Assembly (NCBI GenBank): GCA_024663395.1
Contig: JANFAH010000001.1
Coordinates: forward strand, 4,278,001 to 4,342,000
Direction: 5' to 3'
Source: Pisolithus tinctorius
Lineage: Eukaryota; Basidiomycota; Agaricomycetes; Boletales; Pisolithaceae
Length of the DNA stretch: 64,000 nucleotides
The translations under genes and the position numbers were made by a program. Each line of letters opens with the position of its first letter. Positions within the stretch are counted from its first letter, which is position 1. A model generated the notes under the pieces. The model did not search any database and had not been told where the DNA came from. It worked only from the letters and a program-made list of their open reading frames with translations. Shown here piece after piece: positions 1 to 12,632 of this stretch.

Positions 1-199
1 TTGTCATATTCACGGAACACATCAGGGATATCCACGATCATCGGAACGTGTTGGTCGGGTGGGATTCGGCAAGCACTGAAACGAGGCAAGATAGATACGT
101 ATGCAAACGTGAGACTGAGTCAAAAGAGCGCTGTTACAGCATGCTGGCCGTGCCATGGAGGCGAGGGGCCCAAGATATAAGTTACCTCCAGATGGCCAT
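1..199 (-). CDS. possible 5' end of a gene leaving the window (partial, unrecognised)
   Basis: On the minus strand an ATG at 199 opens a 14-nt exon (186-199), followed by a good donor (GTAACT), a typical acceptor (TTTCAG) just before position 75, and an open frame to the edge of the window. The joined reading begins MAIWSACRIPPDQ and continues HVPMIVDIPDVFREYD. The splice join keeps frame, which is the only support. I do not recognise the protein. It would lie head to head with the gene starting at 241 with only about 40 bp between the ATGs, which is tight, so one of the two starts may be wrong. Confidence 0.33.
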
Positions 200-240
200 C
201 CTAGTATCCCCTTTTCAAATCACCTTTAGGCTGATCAGCG

Positions 241-1260
241 ATGTCGACCATGGAAGCAGGCTTCCAGTACCGGGCCCACACTCTGAAGCCATCCCCCCAC
301 GATTATCACTCTAAAGTAGCCGCTACACACTCTAAGACAGGGCAAACTTACCCAACGCCACATCCTACGCTTCACTTCCAATTTCCTCGGTGGTCTAACG
401 CAAAATACCACTACAGAGCAACCACTCCGAACCCAGTGTACCGGAAGGACTTGTCGGAAACGTGGAGACGGGAACGGGGCACAAGCGGATACAGCCCTCG
501 CGGGCACTCAACGGAGGAATGGGTCAACGAACAAATTCACTTCACCGATCGTTCGAATGACCGGCAGCCAAGCCAGCCGTTGGACAAGGAGCAATTAAGA
601 CGGCGGATGTGGGATGAATTGTTGTACCAGTACGAAACGGAGGCGCAGAAGTGGATGAAGCACGAATCAGGAATGGAGAAAGGGGACCGGGAACGAGAGC
701 CGGACGACAAAAAGAGGGCTATACGAGAGGATATCTCCAAGATTGAAGCCAGGGTGCGACAGAGACGGGATAGTGAGAGGCAGGCAATTGCAGAGGAGCG
801 GAGGAGATCTGTCGAGAAGGCGATGGAGATGCGGAGGAAAGAACAGGAACGATTGAACAGGGCAGCCCTAGAAGCATGGAACAGCTACGAATCACGGTGG
901 ACCGCAATAGTGTCCAGTTGCGAGGCTCTCAGTTTCGAAGAAATCCCGTGGCCTGTTCTCGTCCCTCCACGAGAAGCGGCAGACGTCACTGCGGACAAGA
1001 TCTCCACGTTCATTCTGCATCCTGCACACTCGTCACATCAGTCTCGAAAAGAGAGAATACGCTCAGCATTGCTGCGATGGCATCCGGATCGCTTCCGTCG
1101 CTTGTTTCAAAGAATTCCGGAGTCGGAACGTAAGGCAGTGGAAGAGGGTATCTGTGCGGTTACCAGGTGCCTCAACGACCTACTGGTAGTGAAAGAAAGT
1201 AAGGTCAATGTACAGGCAAGTTTTCCACCTTCTACTAGTAGAACCATGCAAGACTTATGA
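241..1260 (+). CDS. NFKBIL1-like protein with degenerate J-type domain
   Basis: A single uninterrupted frame of 339 codons. The middle (about residues 110-220) is a highly charged Arg/Glu-rich helix, probably coiled coil. The C-terminal part carries a short J-domain-like helix with an HPD core (LLRWHPDRF, about residues 276-284) followed by a helical tail (VEEGICAVTRCLNDLL). This layout, charged helix then an HPD-containing segment, is that of fungal proteins related to human NF-kappa-B inhibitor-like 1, a nuclear protein linked to RNA processing. There are no ankyrin repeats here. The first 50 residues look poorly conserved, so the true start could lie downstream of 241. Function in fungi is inferred only. 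Confidence 0.68.
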   Translation: MSTMEAGFQYRAHTLKPSPHDYHSKVAATHSKTGQTYPTPHPTLHFQFPRWSNAKYHYRATTPNPVYRKDLSETWRRERGTSGYSPRGHSTEEWVNEQIHFTDRSNDRQPSQPLDKEQLRRRMWDELLYQYETEAQKWMKHESGMEKGDREREPDDKKRAIREDISKIEARVRQRRDSERQAIAEERRRSVEKAMEMRRKEQERLNRAALEAWNSYESRWTAIVSSCEALSFEEIPWPVLVPPREAADVTADKISTFILHPAHSSHQSRKERIRSALLRWHPDRFRRLFQRIPESERKAVEEGICAVTRCLNDLLVVKESKVNVQASFPPSTSRTMQDL

Positions 1261-1681
1261 GACTTCGCAGGGTAAATAAAGTGATCGGCGAAGCCCGTCC
1301 TGCAGCAGTGCTGCAGATTATGGACTTCCATCGTACTTACAATAGGTGTAGGAGTACTTAAGGAAACAATTGTCTTCCGTCGGGTGTTTGGTTTGCCTAG
1401 GGAGTACTTGTAAGCTATCATGTATTCGTTACAAGTAGTGACGGCGACCTTTGTTACATACGACGTCACGCCAAGCAGCTGAGCATCCAGTGCCAACCTC
1501 CAGGCTGCCACTACTCGTTTCCGGTCAATATATTCGACGTCACTACCCCTTAACTTGTGCTGCAGGACTCAGATAGAGATTTCGTCGAAACCGATTGGAA
1601 TCTGCGAGCGGCCAAAAGCCAGGAACCTTCGGATCCGGGTTCGCACTTGTCAAGGAGGGGGCCAGTGACTAGCAGACCCAG
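1261..1681. promoter_or_regulatory. TFC3 upstream region with two GACGTCA sites
   Basis: This 421-bp interval holds the 3' flank of the upstream gene (an AATAAA-like signal at about 1274) and the promoter of TFC3. Two CRE-like GACGTCA cores are present, at 1462-1468 and 1536-1542, the second about 140 bp before the TFC3 ATG. Binding by a bZIP factor of the ATF/CREB type is an inference from the motif. No other gene is visible. Confidence 0.4.
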
Positions 1682-4600
1682 ATGGACGTGCTCGTCCACC
1701 ACTGTTTACGCGAGCTGTCGTTTGATGGCGACCTCGGTGAGTTGAACGAATATCGGTCGCGCGGGATGGATTGGGCCGCTGCGGGTGGACGAGAAAGTTC
1801 GAACCCCACAACTGCCGCTTCTTGCCGCAGATTTTTCCTTGTATTTTTTCCGTCGTTCCTTCTTGTTGCTCACAGTAAACCTCTAGGATGTAACGTCTCC
1901 CGTCTGAAAGATTTCATTGTCAACTACTACAGCAACTCTGGCGGTCCTCAGCAAGTTGCTGACGACACATTCTGTGCATTTGTTTGGTCGGTTGTCGTAC
2001 AACAGCCGGCAGTCCGCGTAGGGGTTGTGCCTCCCGGGATAACGTCGGAGGTGTACGTTGCTCCACAGATCAAGGCGAGGCGCCAGGCCGCTGCGGTAGG
2101 TGAGGAACTTGCGGAAGATAGACCTTCTCTCCAGGTGATCGGGGATGCTCACGGAAAGACTCTGGAAGAACTGAAGCAGCGGCATGGAGATGATCTCCGG
2201 ATCGCTGTCGATCCTCAGACGTCCTTCGCTGCCATAACTGGCTCTCACATTAGGGTACGTGCCAGCATCCATCTTGTATAAGTTCTCTCTCTCAAACATG
2301 CTCTGCCTAGCCTGCAAAGCTCAGTGCTATGGTATATAGCGCTTTGCAGTTAATTACCCGGGGTCGGGAAGAAGGTATCACCACCGTAGAACTTGGTCGC
2401 AGGACCAAGTACGATCAAAAAACCTGTTTCTACGTCATAAAGCAGCTGGTTGAGCTTGACCTGGTGTAAGTAGCCTTTGGCGTACTTTGGATATCCTCCC
2501 TAACATTTCACTAGCGTCAAAGTACGCCGTGGCGGAGTTGGGAACTACACTTGTATTCACAAGTACTTTGTTGAAAGAAGTCCTCTTTGGCAACAAATTC
2601 AACGGGAAGAGGATGAAGGTGAAGTCGTCATCTCCGGAGCAAACACCCAGCCATCCGATGCAATTGACGAGGTTGGACCTACTGATGAATCGCCACAAAT
2701 TATATTCGATCCCATCGATGGCAGACACCTTTCCAGCTTACACCTGGTAAAGAATAGGGTCGTAAGACTACTCAAGGCGTCGATAAACCACATGCACGCT
2801 TCGAATAATTTATTGGTAGCGATCGTACGTCTTCAATTTACGTGCATGCACCGCCTGACACCCTTTCAGGGTTTCAACAATCCAACCAAGACTGACCGGC
2901 GGTTTTTCCGGACCCGGTTGCGGGAATTGGTCCAACAAGGAGTCATCGAACGAGTTCTAGTTCCTCCTAGAAGGTCGACGGGCCGCGTGGTGAAGTGCAT
3001 CCGCTTGGTAGAGCCGGATAGTAAACTCCCTGAAGGGACGCTTCTTGACGTTGATGGAGACGAGAAAGATGTGGGATTTGGACTGCCGGGTAACTCGCGA
3101 TTAGCTAGTCCAGGCGCAACTGAACCAAACACAGAAACCAGAAACCTATACAGATTTGAAGACTCATCTGACGATTCACAAACAAGTATCCGATCTACTC
3201 GAAGATGCCGGTTCATCCGGGCTTACGTTGCAAGTGAGCATGGCATCCCTATTTCACGGGTAGTTGGTTTACGTCCGACCAGGAAATTTGCACCGCTCTA
3301 GGCAACTTTGACAAGCGGACCATCGAATTACTCCTCACACGTGCTGTTAAGGCTCCGCCGCCCTCTCACCTCCGCGATTTGGGCACTGTAGACGTAATGG
3401 AGACTCACGGCAGGGAACGCCGGCACAGATACTTCACAAATGCAACGTACAGGGCTGTTCTCACTTCAGAAAACCTTCAAGACGGCTCTGCCCCGCACAA
3501 CGAGATGGACTCTTCGCATATCGGAGAGTTTGCTGAGTGGGACCCAGGTCTTTTCTATGGCAGCGACGCGGACTTCGGTTCGTCCGTGGCCTCCATTTTG
3601 AAGAAGAGAAAAGCGCAGGAAGATGACGGAGATGAAGTCTCCGTAGAGGAAACTGAAGCGCGCCCTACACCCAAGAGAGGACGACCTCGTAAAGTTGCTG
3701 CGGTGGATAATTCTCGGTCCGAAGCGCCTAGGAAACGGGGCAGGCCTCGTAAGCATCCTCTACCTGAAGAGCAGGGCCCGAGAAAACGGGGTCGGCCTCC
3801 GAAGAAGAAGCGCCGTGGCAGTCCAGATGGGCTTATGAACGTCTCAATGGAATTGGATGGGGAAGGCAGTTCCGAGGAATTGCCCATTAGAGCGGGAGCC
3901 GCCGCTGCCGACTCCCCCATGAAGGATTTGGACCGTAGAGGGGATGTGGAAGTGGTGTCTGAAGTACTTAATGAGAGTCGACCTCTGGAGTCTGGCGGTA
4001 ACGGGCCGTCGTCAAAATCTCCTCGGACCCCAGTCATGAAGCCGAGTGTGACTTTAGAAGTTCCTTCACAGTCCGCAGCACCCCAGGACACCATTGAAGC
4101 AGTTCAAGCACTAACATTTGGTTCCCACCAGCGCGCAGCGGAACCAAAGATGGCGACTGAGGGGAACCTGCAATCTTTGCATAGTCCAATAGGGGTAGCG
4201 AACGAACGAGAAACTGAAACTCATTCGTTCGTTAGGGCTCAAACGGACGAAGGCGTTGTGGGAGGCGAGAGAATAAATACAAATGAACAGCCGCCTACCT
4301 CTATCGACACAGAATCTGTCTCCATTGTGGGGATTCTCACCGTGCAATCCTCTACGGCCCAAGCATCATCCGTAGTAGGCTTTCTTCCCTCATCTTTGCG
4401 ACAATCAGTTTATATCTTTCAAGGTTCCCACTGTGCTTCAGCAACCATGCGCAACTGAAGAAGACCCAGCAGGTTCGGGTAAGAAGCGAAATGCCCCTTC
4501 TGCCGTGTCAGGTCGACCAGCTAAACGGCCAAGGACGGCCTCAAGCAGCAAAGCGCATTCAGGTATAAACCTCTCCGCACTTCGTCGCGAAAACGAGCTC

Positions 4601-7600
4601 TATCGTGTCATTAGCGAATTGGGTGGTATTGCCAACCTACATACGAAGGAAATTTATGAGGCGCATACTGCTTTACTGGACACTATGACTCGAGATGGAG
4701 AACCCACCAGCGCACCAGCAGGGACTCGTCTGGACAAACGTACCGCGGACTCCACTCTCAGAAGCCTGGAGAGCCAGGGACGCATTAAAATGCTGAAGAC
4801 CTCTCTTATAGTCGCATCAGGCGCGAGTAAGCCCGCTTGCTTGCTATATCTTCCTGATACTCCACAAGAGAGTATCAACAACTACCTCCGGGAGATTAGC
4901 CAACCGACCCCATCAACGTCTGCCTCACTGCCTATGAAAACTCTGGGTGAACCAGTCGAGTTCGGAGCCGCCAGCCGCCGTGGGCCACAGCGTCCTTCCG
5001 GTTTAGCTGAATCTATCAGGGATAAAGCTGAAGTTTCGGGTGACCGGTCTTCTGCTCTGGATTTGCAGGCTTCAATAAGCTCCCCACCTTTTGGGCGAAA
5101 ACGACGGCACACTAATCTGAAGGAGAGTACAGGCGCTGAGACGGGACCGGTTCTATTGAGGCAAACCGAAGGGGCAAGACTTCTGAGAGTGGCAGAGTGG
5201 GAACAACTTCTGAACAGAGTCCATGCCGAGCCAGTGAAAGGAAGGTTGGCAGCACGAATACGTGCGCTTCGGGCGCAGTTCCTGCAATCGACACTTGCCG
5301 ACGACTTGACGCACTGGGAGGACAAGATAAGGGCAGCCATCGTGGAAAACGAACAGGCAAGGAAGGGGACTATTGCAAGGCCAAAACAGTTGCCAGTCAA
5401 TTATCCCAAGCCTGTGGGGCCACCTCCGTTGGTGGCCAATCCCCCGGAGAAAACGATTGCGTCCTTGATTGCAGAGCAGGGGCCACCCGTTGTCCAGGTT
5501 ACGAGTTCCGGAGGTAAAGGGAAGGATAAGCAGAAAGAAGGTAATTTGCCTTGCTATCTTCGTGGTATCGCTTATAGTTATCGGGATATGATGATCTTGT
5601 TGAAGACACAGAAAACAAAGTACTACGGCGACCAAGATTCCACTGGACTCGCGAGTTTGACGAACTTGCTCGTGATGCCTCTGCAATCATCCGGGCCCGT
5701 TGTCGAGATGGTGTGAAGCTAGATTTGTCTGCCTTTGACCAGGTCTTCCCAGCTGTGCCCCGGAACTCTGTCAGGCAGCGTATCGCGCATCTCAGAGAGA
5801 ATTCGGCACAAGATCTTTACATGAAACGCCTGGAGGATCAATGGTATGCAACGTGGACGCAGCACAGAGGGACACCCCACCTCCCAGATGACAACCCAGA
5901 AAGTCCATCGAAATTCGACATTGTGAACCACCTAGAATTTCTTAGAAGACACGTCGATAAGAATGCATTGTGAGTCGGTGGAGTCTCGGTTCGTATTATG
6001 GGTATTCATGTTACCTTAGGCGAGTTGGATTTGTGGAACAGGAGGCAGCAGTAATGTTACCACCGACCACTGCAGAGCTTACTGAACTGTTCGAAGTCGA
6101 AGAGAATCCAGTCACCTCCCCAGCATGGGATTTCATGTGGAACTCTGCTGTGGAAGAAGGACGGGAAAAACAGTTTATGATACGTGCGTTTACCAAGGAA
6201 CTAGAAACAGTTGCTACCGAAGTAAAGGACGATATCTTAGCTACCGCAGAGGCAGCGTTGAAGGTATGGTTGGACTCTTTGGTGCACAGACGGTTGGACG
6301 ATTGATCAATGATCCAGATGGTCTTCGGGACTCCAAACGAGATTTATGACCCCGACAGCGGCGCTCGCATTCTCCGCAGTGTTGGAAAGGAGCACGTATT
6401 CCTTGCGATGACTAACCTCTTAAGTCAAGGCGTCTTATCCAAGCTTGTGCGGGACCCAAAGAAACCCAAACCTGGCAGGACACTGAAGGTATCTGATAAG
6501 TGAGCATAAAATGTGTTTCCTGCAACTTCTGCTAACCTTGTTCATTTAGTAATTTAAACGTTGTCGGAGGACCCTTCCCTCGTGAATTTTTTCAAGACGC
6601 AAACGCCTTGGAAGACATCGTGGGAGAAGGAGAAGTCGACGACATGGAGTGGTCCCTGGAGGCTCATGATGGGGACGTTGCGACACTGATGCAGCTAGTG
6701 TCCGAAGATCAGGTAGCTAGCGAGACTAGCTTCTAAACAGTCTAGCTGATGAATTGTCCATCAGGTTTCCCTCCAAGTAGACACCACTCACCCTCGCTCT
6801 GTCCGCTCACGAATTGACTGGAATAGCAAGAGAGCAGGTAGAGGTCCTGTGGTGCATGTGTTTGTAGACGACTGAGACTCCACTTTTTCAGACGATGACG
6901 ACATCGAGACGAGCATACGTGTCAAGTTTTCGTCGATTATACCTGCAGACTGTGAAATTACGGAAAGTTTTCAAGCAGAAACGCCTTTGGCAGAGTCTGA
7001 GCCCATGGTGGTCGCTACGAGCGACTACGCCGATCATGGAAGAACACCCTACGGGGACGTCGCCGCGTGCGGACTCAGAACTTTACATGGTCTCGTCGAC
7101 TGCAGTCGTTGCATTGCTATCAGCCTCTCTACATTTGTGGCTGATCTTGATCAATCGGATGCAGAACTTGCCATACGTATCCTAGAGAGAGTCAGACTCT
7201 CAGGAAGCTCAGGAGTGACGAAAACGATGCTTCCGGTAATCTCCTTGCTCGTACACGACGAGTGCAACACTGACAAGTGCTCCTAGCAATTTTGTGTGGA
7301 TCCAGGACAGGTCCTCAAACTTGTTCAACGCATGGCGTCACTCACACCTCCTGTCCTCGTGTTGACGGGATACACCACCCCGGTAATCGTGTCTAGTGAA
7401 CATTGCGCACGGTGGACGGTGACCATTTCGGAGGACCCACTCACGTATGTTCTACCTCGTCGATGGCTCGATGTACGCGGATCGAGGACCGACGAGTTAT
7501 GGACAGCTGCACTGCGCAGTGTTGTGGGTACTGTCATTTTACGACCCGGAATCCGACAAGCGGAACTGTGCTGGCGACTCAAGGCTGTGTACGATCGCCA

Positions 7601-7784
7601 AGAAGTTGCAGAAGCAGTAACGTTCCTTGAACAGGAGGGCTTGCTTGAGGCGAAGATCGGCGATCCGAGTGGGGTCCTGGAGCAGATTAGGGAAGTACCA
7701 GGGTGGGCGGGCACGCTGGACGAGGAAGAGGGCATGAGGGTATACTGGTTCATCGGGAAGAAGGGACACTGGTATCGAGTCTGA
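1682..7784 (+). CDS. TFC3: TFIIIC B-box-binding subunit (tau138/TFC3 family)
   Basis: Largest gene in the window, built of many exons. It encodes the TFIIIC subunit that contacts the B box of tRNA genes and starts RNA polymerase III assembly. The first exon gives MDVLVHHCLRELSFDGDLG, which joins across an intron (1737-1886) to CNVSRLKDFIVNYY. Further exons give the winged-helix B-block domain (GITTVELGRRTKYDQ, then LVQQGVIERVLVP) and the conserved ALGNFDKRTIELLLTR segment. An acidic linker with three AT-hooks (3670-3812) follows, then the second extended helical region (RRENELYRVISELGG, RTADSTLRSLESQGRIKML). The last exon ends GKKGHWYRV, as expected for this family. Exact splice joins at 3070-3140 and 5970-7300 are not settled, but protein continuity is clear. 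Two CRE-like sites lie upstream. A tRNA gene, a target class of this factor, lies 5 kb downstream. Confidence 0.88.
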
Positions 7785-8305
7785 ACCTTGTTCGCTGGTG
7801 GGGGATGATTCCAGTTCCTATCTGAGCAGACGATCGGGTTTTGACAGCTGTACTGCGCCTTATAATAAGTATTCTTACTTCTCAATTGGCGATTCTTTCG
7901 AAGGACCTGGAGCATGAGAGCTGTAGAGGGTGAGAGATCTGGGACCGGTTGGGAGCGGTATTGATGGGTCTACAGGGAGCTAAGCAATGAACCCGATGCT
8001 CCGATAATATCCTTGCATTATTCAAGCAGTTCACATACATGGGGGAGGCAATAGTTGCGTCGAGGGCCGAGACACAGTGGTATGTACAGTGCCAGTCGTA
8101 CTAATCACCACCACCGATCACCACCACACGGTGATTTGCCTAAAACTGTCCTGGCCTCCAACCCGAGGCCACAACTCTATTACAGAACTATAATCATATG
8201 TACTCGAGGGAGTTGGCTATACCACACAAAATAAAAGCAGACCAACGAACCAACGAGCAAATAGAAGGTCAACATCATTTGCAGTCAGTTCCGCAATGAA
8301 CACAG
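7785..8305. other. convergent intergenic region, nothing recognised
   Basis: A 521-bp stretch between the 3' ends of TFC3 and SEY1. It contains short CAC/ACC-rich runs near 8105-8130 and A-rich patches that may serve polyadenylation on each strand. No coding or RNA gene signal was seen. Confidence 0.5.
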
Positions 8306-11300
8306 CTAGAAAGCTCCCACAGGTCTCATTTCAAATTCCTCGTCAGCATCACGGTAAGCAGACGAAGTCGAACTCGAGTTGGTTCTTGTTGTCAAGTTGA
8401 TCTTCGTGTACGAAGAACCCAGCTTGGGTGCCATCGCACTCGAGTCTGATCCGAGATGAGATTGTCCCGAGGATGAATTGCGCGACGGCGAGGAGAGTGC
8501 CGGTGTCTCAAGTACAGGCTGTGAAAAGTGTGCACGGAGACGGTTTGTCGCTTGTCGCTGAACCTGACAACATTTTGAGTCAAAATCATCTAAGGAAGCA
8601 GAATACAATCCGCAAACACACCTCGCCTGCAGCCGTTTTCGATACCTGGAGAAGAGGGCCCGCCAATCCAAATTTCGTTATGAGATATCTGGCAAAGTAA
8701 ACGGGTGTCAGAGTCGCGACCTTGTTCAAAGTCACAGGTCCAGGAGTGAACTCACGCCAACGTCGTCGCAGTAATGGCGAACATAAAATACAGCGGATTA
8801 AAAAGCACCAGCATCGCCTCGTTCCACCCGAGCACCACCATCACGCCGTACATCCAATAGGGCACCTGCGCAATCGAAGAAACAGTGCTCCTCTTGGCCT
8901 CGACATAGTAAGCATCGGCATCTCTGCGGAAACGGTTTGACAAATCAAGGCATTTCGTCTCGGAGAAGATAGTAAGTGAAGACTGGAAATCTATCTCTTC
9001 TTCCGGTGGTGATGACGGAGGGGATGGTGGAAGTGTATACTCGAACGCAGGATCGTGGGGTGCGATCTTGGCATACAGGGGAATAAGGGCGAGCGTCTGA
9101 GACGAAGTAAGAACAATAACAACCACCAGTACGAGAGCAATTAACAAACCTGCTCCTTGGCTTGCTTGTAAGCTCCATCAATATCATCATCGGGTTTCCA
9201 GACTCTCGGAATGCCCTGCTCATCATACCGGAATCGCTCCTCAAAGTGGACGCGTAGCTTGGAAAGCATAACAGCGTCAGTAGTTTGCTCATCAATCTTG
9301 GAGCGAAGGGCCTGCCATGCACGCCGTCGAATGGCCGAAAGAGAACCCGAATTCTCCTCATCGGTGCAGTTGAACGCTGAACAAGTGTCATGAGCATGTA
9401 ATTAAGCGCGAGAGGTATGATGATTCACTCTTAGTTTTGGCAAGGTACAACGACTCGGCGTTGTCCAGTAGCCGCTTGAACGTCCCCAACAAGTTATCCC
9501 ACATGTCCCGAGAACCCTTGTTCAGCTGCAGTTCCACCGGCTCCGATAATTGTTGTTTGAAACTTCTCTACATGCGGGATGCAGGGTCAGTCTTCACACC
9601 GACACAAGCACATAATGAAGAAAATCGAACCTCGACAAGGTTGACGACTTTTTTCGTTTCGTCTTTTCGGAAGACTTCAGCTACCGCTCCCATCTCTTCC
9701 CTGAGCAGTAAAAGCTCCTCTTCCCAAGTCCATTCCTTCTCGTCAACGCAAGCCTCCTGTGCAACTGCAAGGAAGTTTTCTTCGCATTCCCTCTTCGCTC
9801 TACCAATAGCGTTTGCAAAGTCGTTATCTTTTCCTCCGGGTGACAGCGAGCTCTGCAAACTAGCTTTGAATGTAGCCAAACACGACTTATGAAGGTTTTT
9901 GAGTTGGCCGAAGAAAAGCGGACTGAGAGTGGATGTTATTGTCGCGAGGAGATCGAGACGTTTACGAGTGTAGACGCCGTTGTGGTAGCGCGAGGCATCA
10001 CGATCATAACGCGCTAACAAAAATTAGTCCTAGGACGTGCAAAACTGTCCATATACACAAATATCGGACGTACCAAGTGCTTCATCTCTCCATTGTTTCA
10101 TCATTTCGCCTAACCCCTGAACAACCTTCCCAGCCTCGATCGGCCGTTTCTGAGATTTCGCCTGGGTATTAAACTCATTGAGTGCAGCTGAGGCTATTTC
10201 GTCACATCGGAACTGCGCAAGGAGTTCTTGTTGGGTCGGAAGATCCAAGTCCTTGTTATTTTGAACTTGTTGCTATTCAGCAAAAGCAAACGGGTAACTC
10301 ATCAGGAGTAAAGCATGGCATACTTGAGAAGCATACCTACCCAAATGTTTTCCATGTATACTGCGACACCATCTGCTGGTATCCGTTTGTGGTATACGTC
10401 CTTGAAGAGGTAATCTTGCAATGTCTTGTTTACAAACCTCTCCCTTAGCCTGGCTACCTCATTTTCGAACCTCTGGGCCTCGAGAATTTTGTGAGGGAGA
10501 GCTGTGAAAGAGAGATCAAAGTAGTCGGAGAGCTGTGCCTGAGCAAGCCCGGACGGCTTCGTGAGCGAGTCCCATATTCGTGTAAGATCTGCGGTCAGGG
10601 TCGCCTGAAGGTTGGCTAGAGGGGTCACGCCAATGTGATCACGGATGACGAATAGAAGTAAGGTGCGAGATTGAGGTCTACCAGCACATTCAATACCTAT
10701 ACATGTGTATGTAAAAATGAGACGGAACTCACCCCTCCTGAGCCTTCTTGCCAAATAGACCCAGGTTTACTTCGAACACGGTTTTCAGCAGGCCCATGTT
10801 TGCACCTTGATACAATCCCACTTGGTGCTCCCACAAGTTGATGATGAGAACCTCTGAAGAGGCGAGGGAGAAAAGCGCCGATTTACGCTCAAAGTCCTGG
10901 TCTTCTCCCCGTTCGCGCCCGTCCGTACCCTCGACATCCATAACCATCACACTCATGTCCATGCCTCGACACATCCAAATACCTAAAGAAACGTCGAGCG
11001 GATGGTAGGCGTGACAACTTCGAGGTGCAGACAAACCTACCTTTCGTCGTTTGTTGTCGCTTCGTTTCATCCATGACATCGAACGTCGTCCCGAACAATC
11101 TGTTCAGTAGGGTACCTGTGTACGCGAAGCGAGGAGGTCCTCAGGAAACGAAATATGCAAGACAGATGGTTATGAGACTCACTCTTTCCCGTTGACTGCG
11201 AACCGAAAACAGCTACAACATTGTAGCTAAACCCGGCATCACGAAGTCCCCATCTTTCGATTTGTGCAGACAGGTGTGGTCTGTTTACGAGGGCTTGTTA

Positions 11301-11551
11301 GTACGAGAATGCATGACAGACAACACCAACTGGTGTTAGTCCACACGACCATACTGCCAGTACTTGTGTGCAAGGAGAGTTGACACTACTCACGTGAAAT
11401 TCTTCTCCTCGTTAATGATTTGTATCTGTCCTGAGTTACCGGAGTGGTGTCCATTTAACTTGGCGCCCATGGCATCTGGATTGACCTTCGACGGATTGGG
11501 CCCGTTGGTGTGCAGTAGTGTGCGATGCTGTATTGGTTGTGATTCAGACAT
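8306..11551 (-). CDS. SEY1: dynamin-like GTPase of the RHD3/SEY1 family, ER tubule fusion
   Basis: Encodes the fungal atlastin counterpart, which tethers and fuses ER tubules. The ATG at 11551 starts [13 protein letters not shown]. The GTPase domain follows: P-loop FGSQSTGKS, then [27 protein letters not shown], the G3 strand with [12 protein letters not shown], and the RD-type G4 motif (FVIRDHIG). A long helical bundle covers 10500-9000. Two hydrophobic segments ([20 protein letters not shown] and a second ending [15 protein letters not shown], near 8640-8860) form the membrane hairpin typical of the family. A short Ser-rich tail ends [11 protein letters not shown]. Several short introns separate the exons. 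Every key GTPase motif is present, so the protein should be active. Confidence in the family is very high. Confidence 0.93.
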
Positions 11552-11948
11552 TGGGCGGTGTTACCGTACTCGGCGTCAACGGACTGTTGCGGCTGTAGAG
11601 AAGTGGCAAGTGCACCAATCGAGTGAGCTGCGGACCCTGGGAGGATGGCAGCTTAGCCTCCGTGTAGTGGTGGAGGTTGGCAGGAGAGACGTTGGTTTTC
11701 TCAGCTGAACCGAGGCTTGCAGCGAGACACGCCCGCAACTCTTCTCACGCGGCAAACTGATGGGCTATGTCCTTACAGAAACACGTTATGCAACTGTTTT
11801 TACAGTAAAACCTAGTATGTACATAACATCCGGACATCGTGGTACTTATCGGACCCTGTTCACTTCGCAGTCGTCACACACGTTGGCGTGATCGCAGCCT
11901 GAAGCGGCGTTTTGCGGCCACCATTCAGTGGTTCTGGATGTGGAAAGG

Positions 11949-11956
11949 TATATAAA
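11949..11956 (+). promoter_or_regulatory. TATA box before the small gene at 12044
   Basis: TATATAAA lies 88-95 bp before the ATG at 12044, a usual distance for a fungal core promoter once a short 5' leader is allowed for. The rest of the 11552-12043 interval between the SEY1 start and this gene shows no other feature. Confidence 0.45.
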
Positions 11957-12043
11957 GATGAAACACGCATTCAGAGCATCAACACGGTCCCATCCCTTGC
12001 TTGTACGACTTCTACCAGTTCTGCTGTACCGCTCAGCCCCACC

Positions 12044-12220
12044 ATGATTATCTCATACGTCTACAAAAAGTACAAGGCGAAGAAGCAGGCAAAGGAGGAA
12101 AAGAAACGGGCTGCCGCTGCCGCTGCTGCCACCTCCAGCCAAGGCCCTGACGACCAGCCTTCACAGGACGCCCAACAGCCCAGAGCATCGTCAGAGGGAA
12201 AACAAGGCAACGAGCGATAG
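12044..12220 (+). CDS. small alanine- and lysine-rich protein, 58 aa
   Basis: A short frame with a good start context (CCACC before ATG) and a TATA box about 90 bp upstream. The product starts MIISYVYKKYKAKKQAKE, a short amphipathic or weakly hydrophobic lead followed by a Lys/Glu-rich helix, then a seven-alanine run and a Gln/Ser/Pro-rich disordered tail to a TAG. I recognise no family. Short proteins that begin with a small hydrophobic stretch and a KKYKxKK helix occur as unannotated genes in mushrooms, but I cannot name one. The promoter context argues that it is real rather than a chance frame. A second exon downstream cannot be excluded. Confidence 0.5.
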   Translation: MIISYVYKKYKAKKQAKEEKKRAAAAAAATSSQGPDDQPSQDAQQPRASSEGKQGNER

Positions 12221-12632
12221 GTTCGTCATCACTCCTCCATTTCGAAGTGCTCGTCACAGGACTGACGTGGTGCATTCCTTAGGCATCCCCCTCTTGCGCG
12301 TCTCTGCGTTGTCACTATGGTTCTGTTACCCTTTGAGGTGCGTATGTTATACTTGTTGCCTAGCTCTGTGGTTTAACTTGTTACCAGACCCACTTCTAAT
12401 TGGATATGCCTCGAATACTTTCTATGTTTTTACCACCACGATACCAGTTCATCAAAGCCGCTTGAATTGTCCCCATTGTTATTGTACAGCCACATACACT
12501 GTTGGAAAGTTACTTTGAATCTCGGAATAGCGTAGTGTCGTGTCGCATGTAGTCCGCTCGCTCTTAGTTGTCTCGATAGTTGAAGGTAGAGGCTAGCTCA
12601 GTAGTACTGGCTTAGTACCCTCACTGTACGTA
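12221..12632. other. intergenic, nothing recognised
   Basis: A 412-bp AT-rich stretch between the small gene and the tRNA gene. It probably includes the 3' UTR of the former. No coding signal was found on either strand. Confidence 0.45.

Noticed and set aside
3466..4362. Minus-strand frames across the TFC3 linker
   Set aside because: They are shadows of the AT-hook/acidic coding region. The plus strand has family motifs on both sides.
11395..11402. TCACGTGA-like site near 11395
   Set aside because: It is the exon-donor junction of SEY1 (CACGTGAGT read from the minus strand), not a promoter site.
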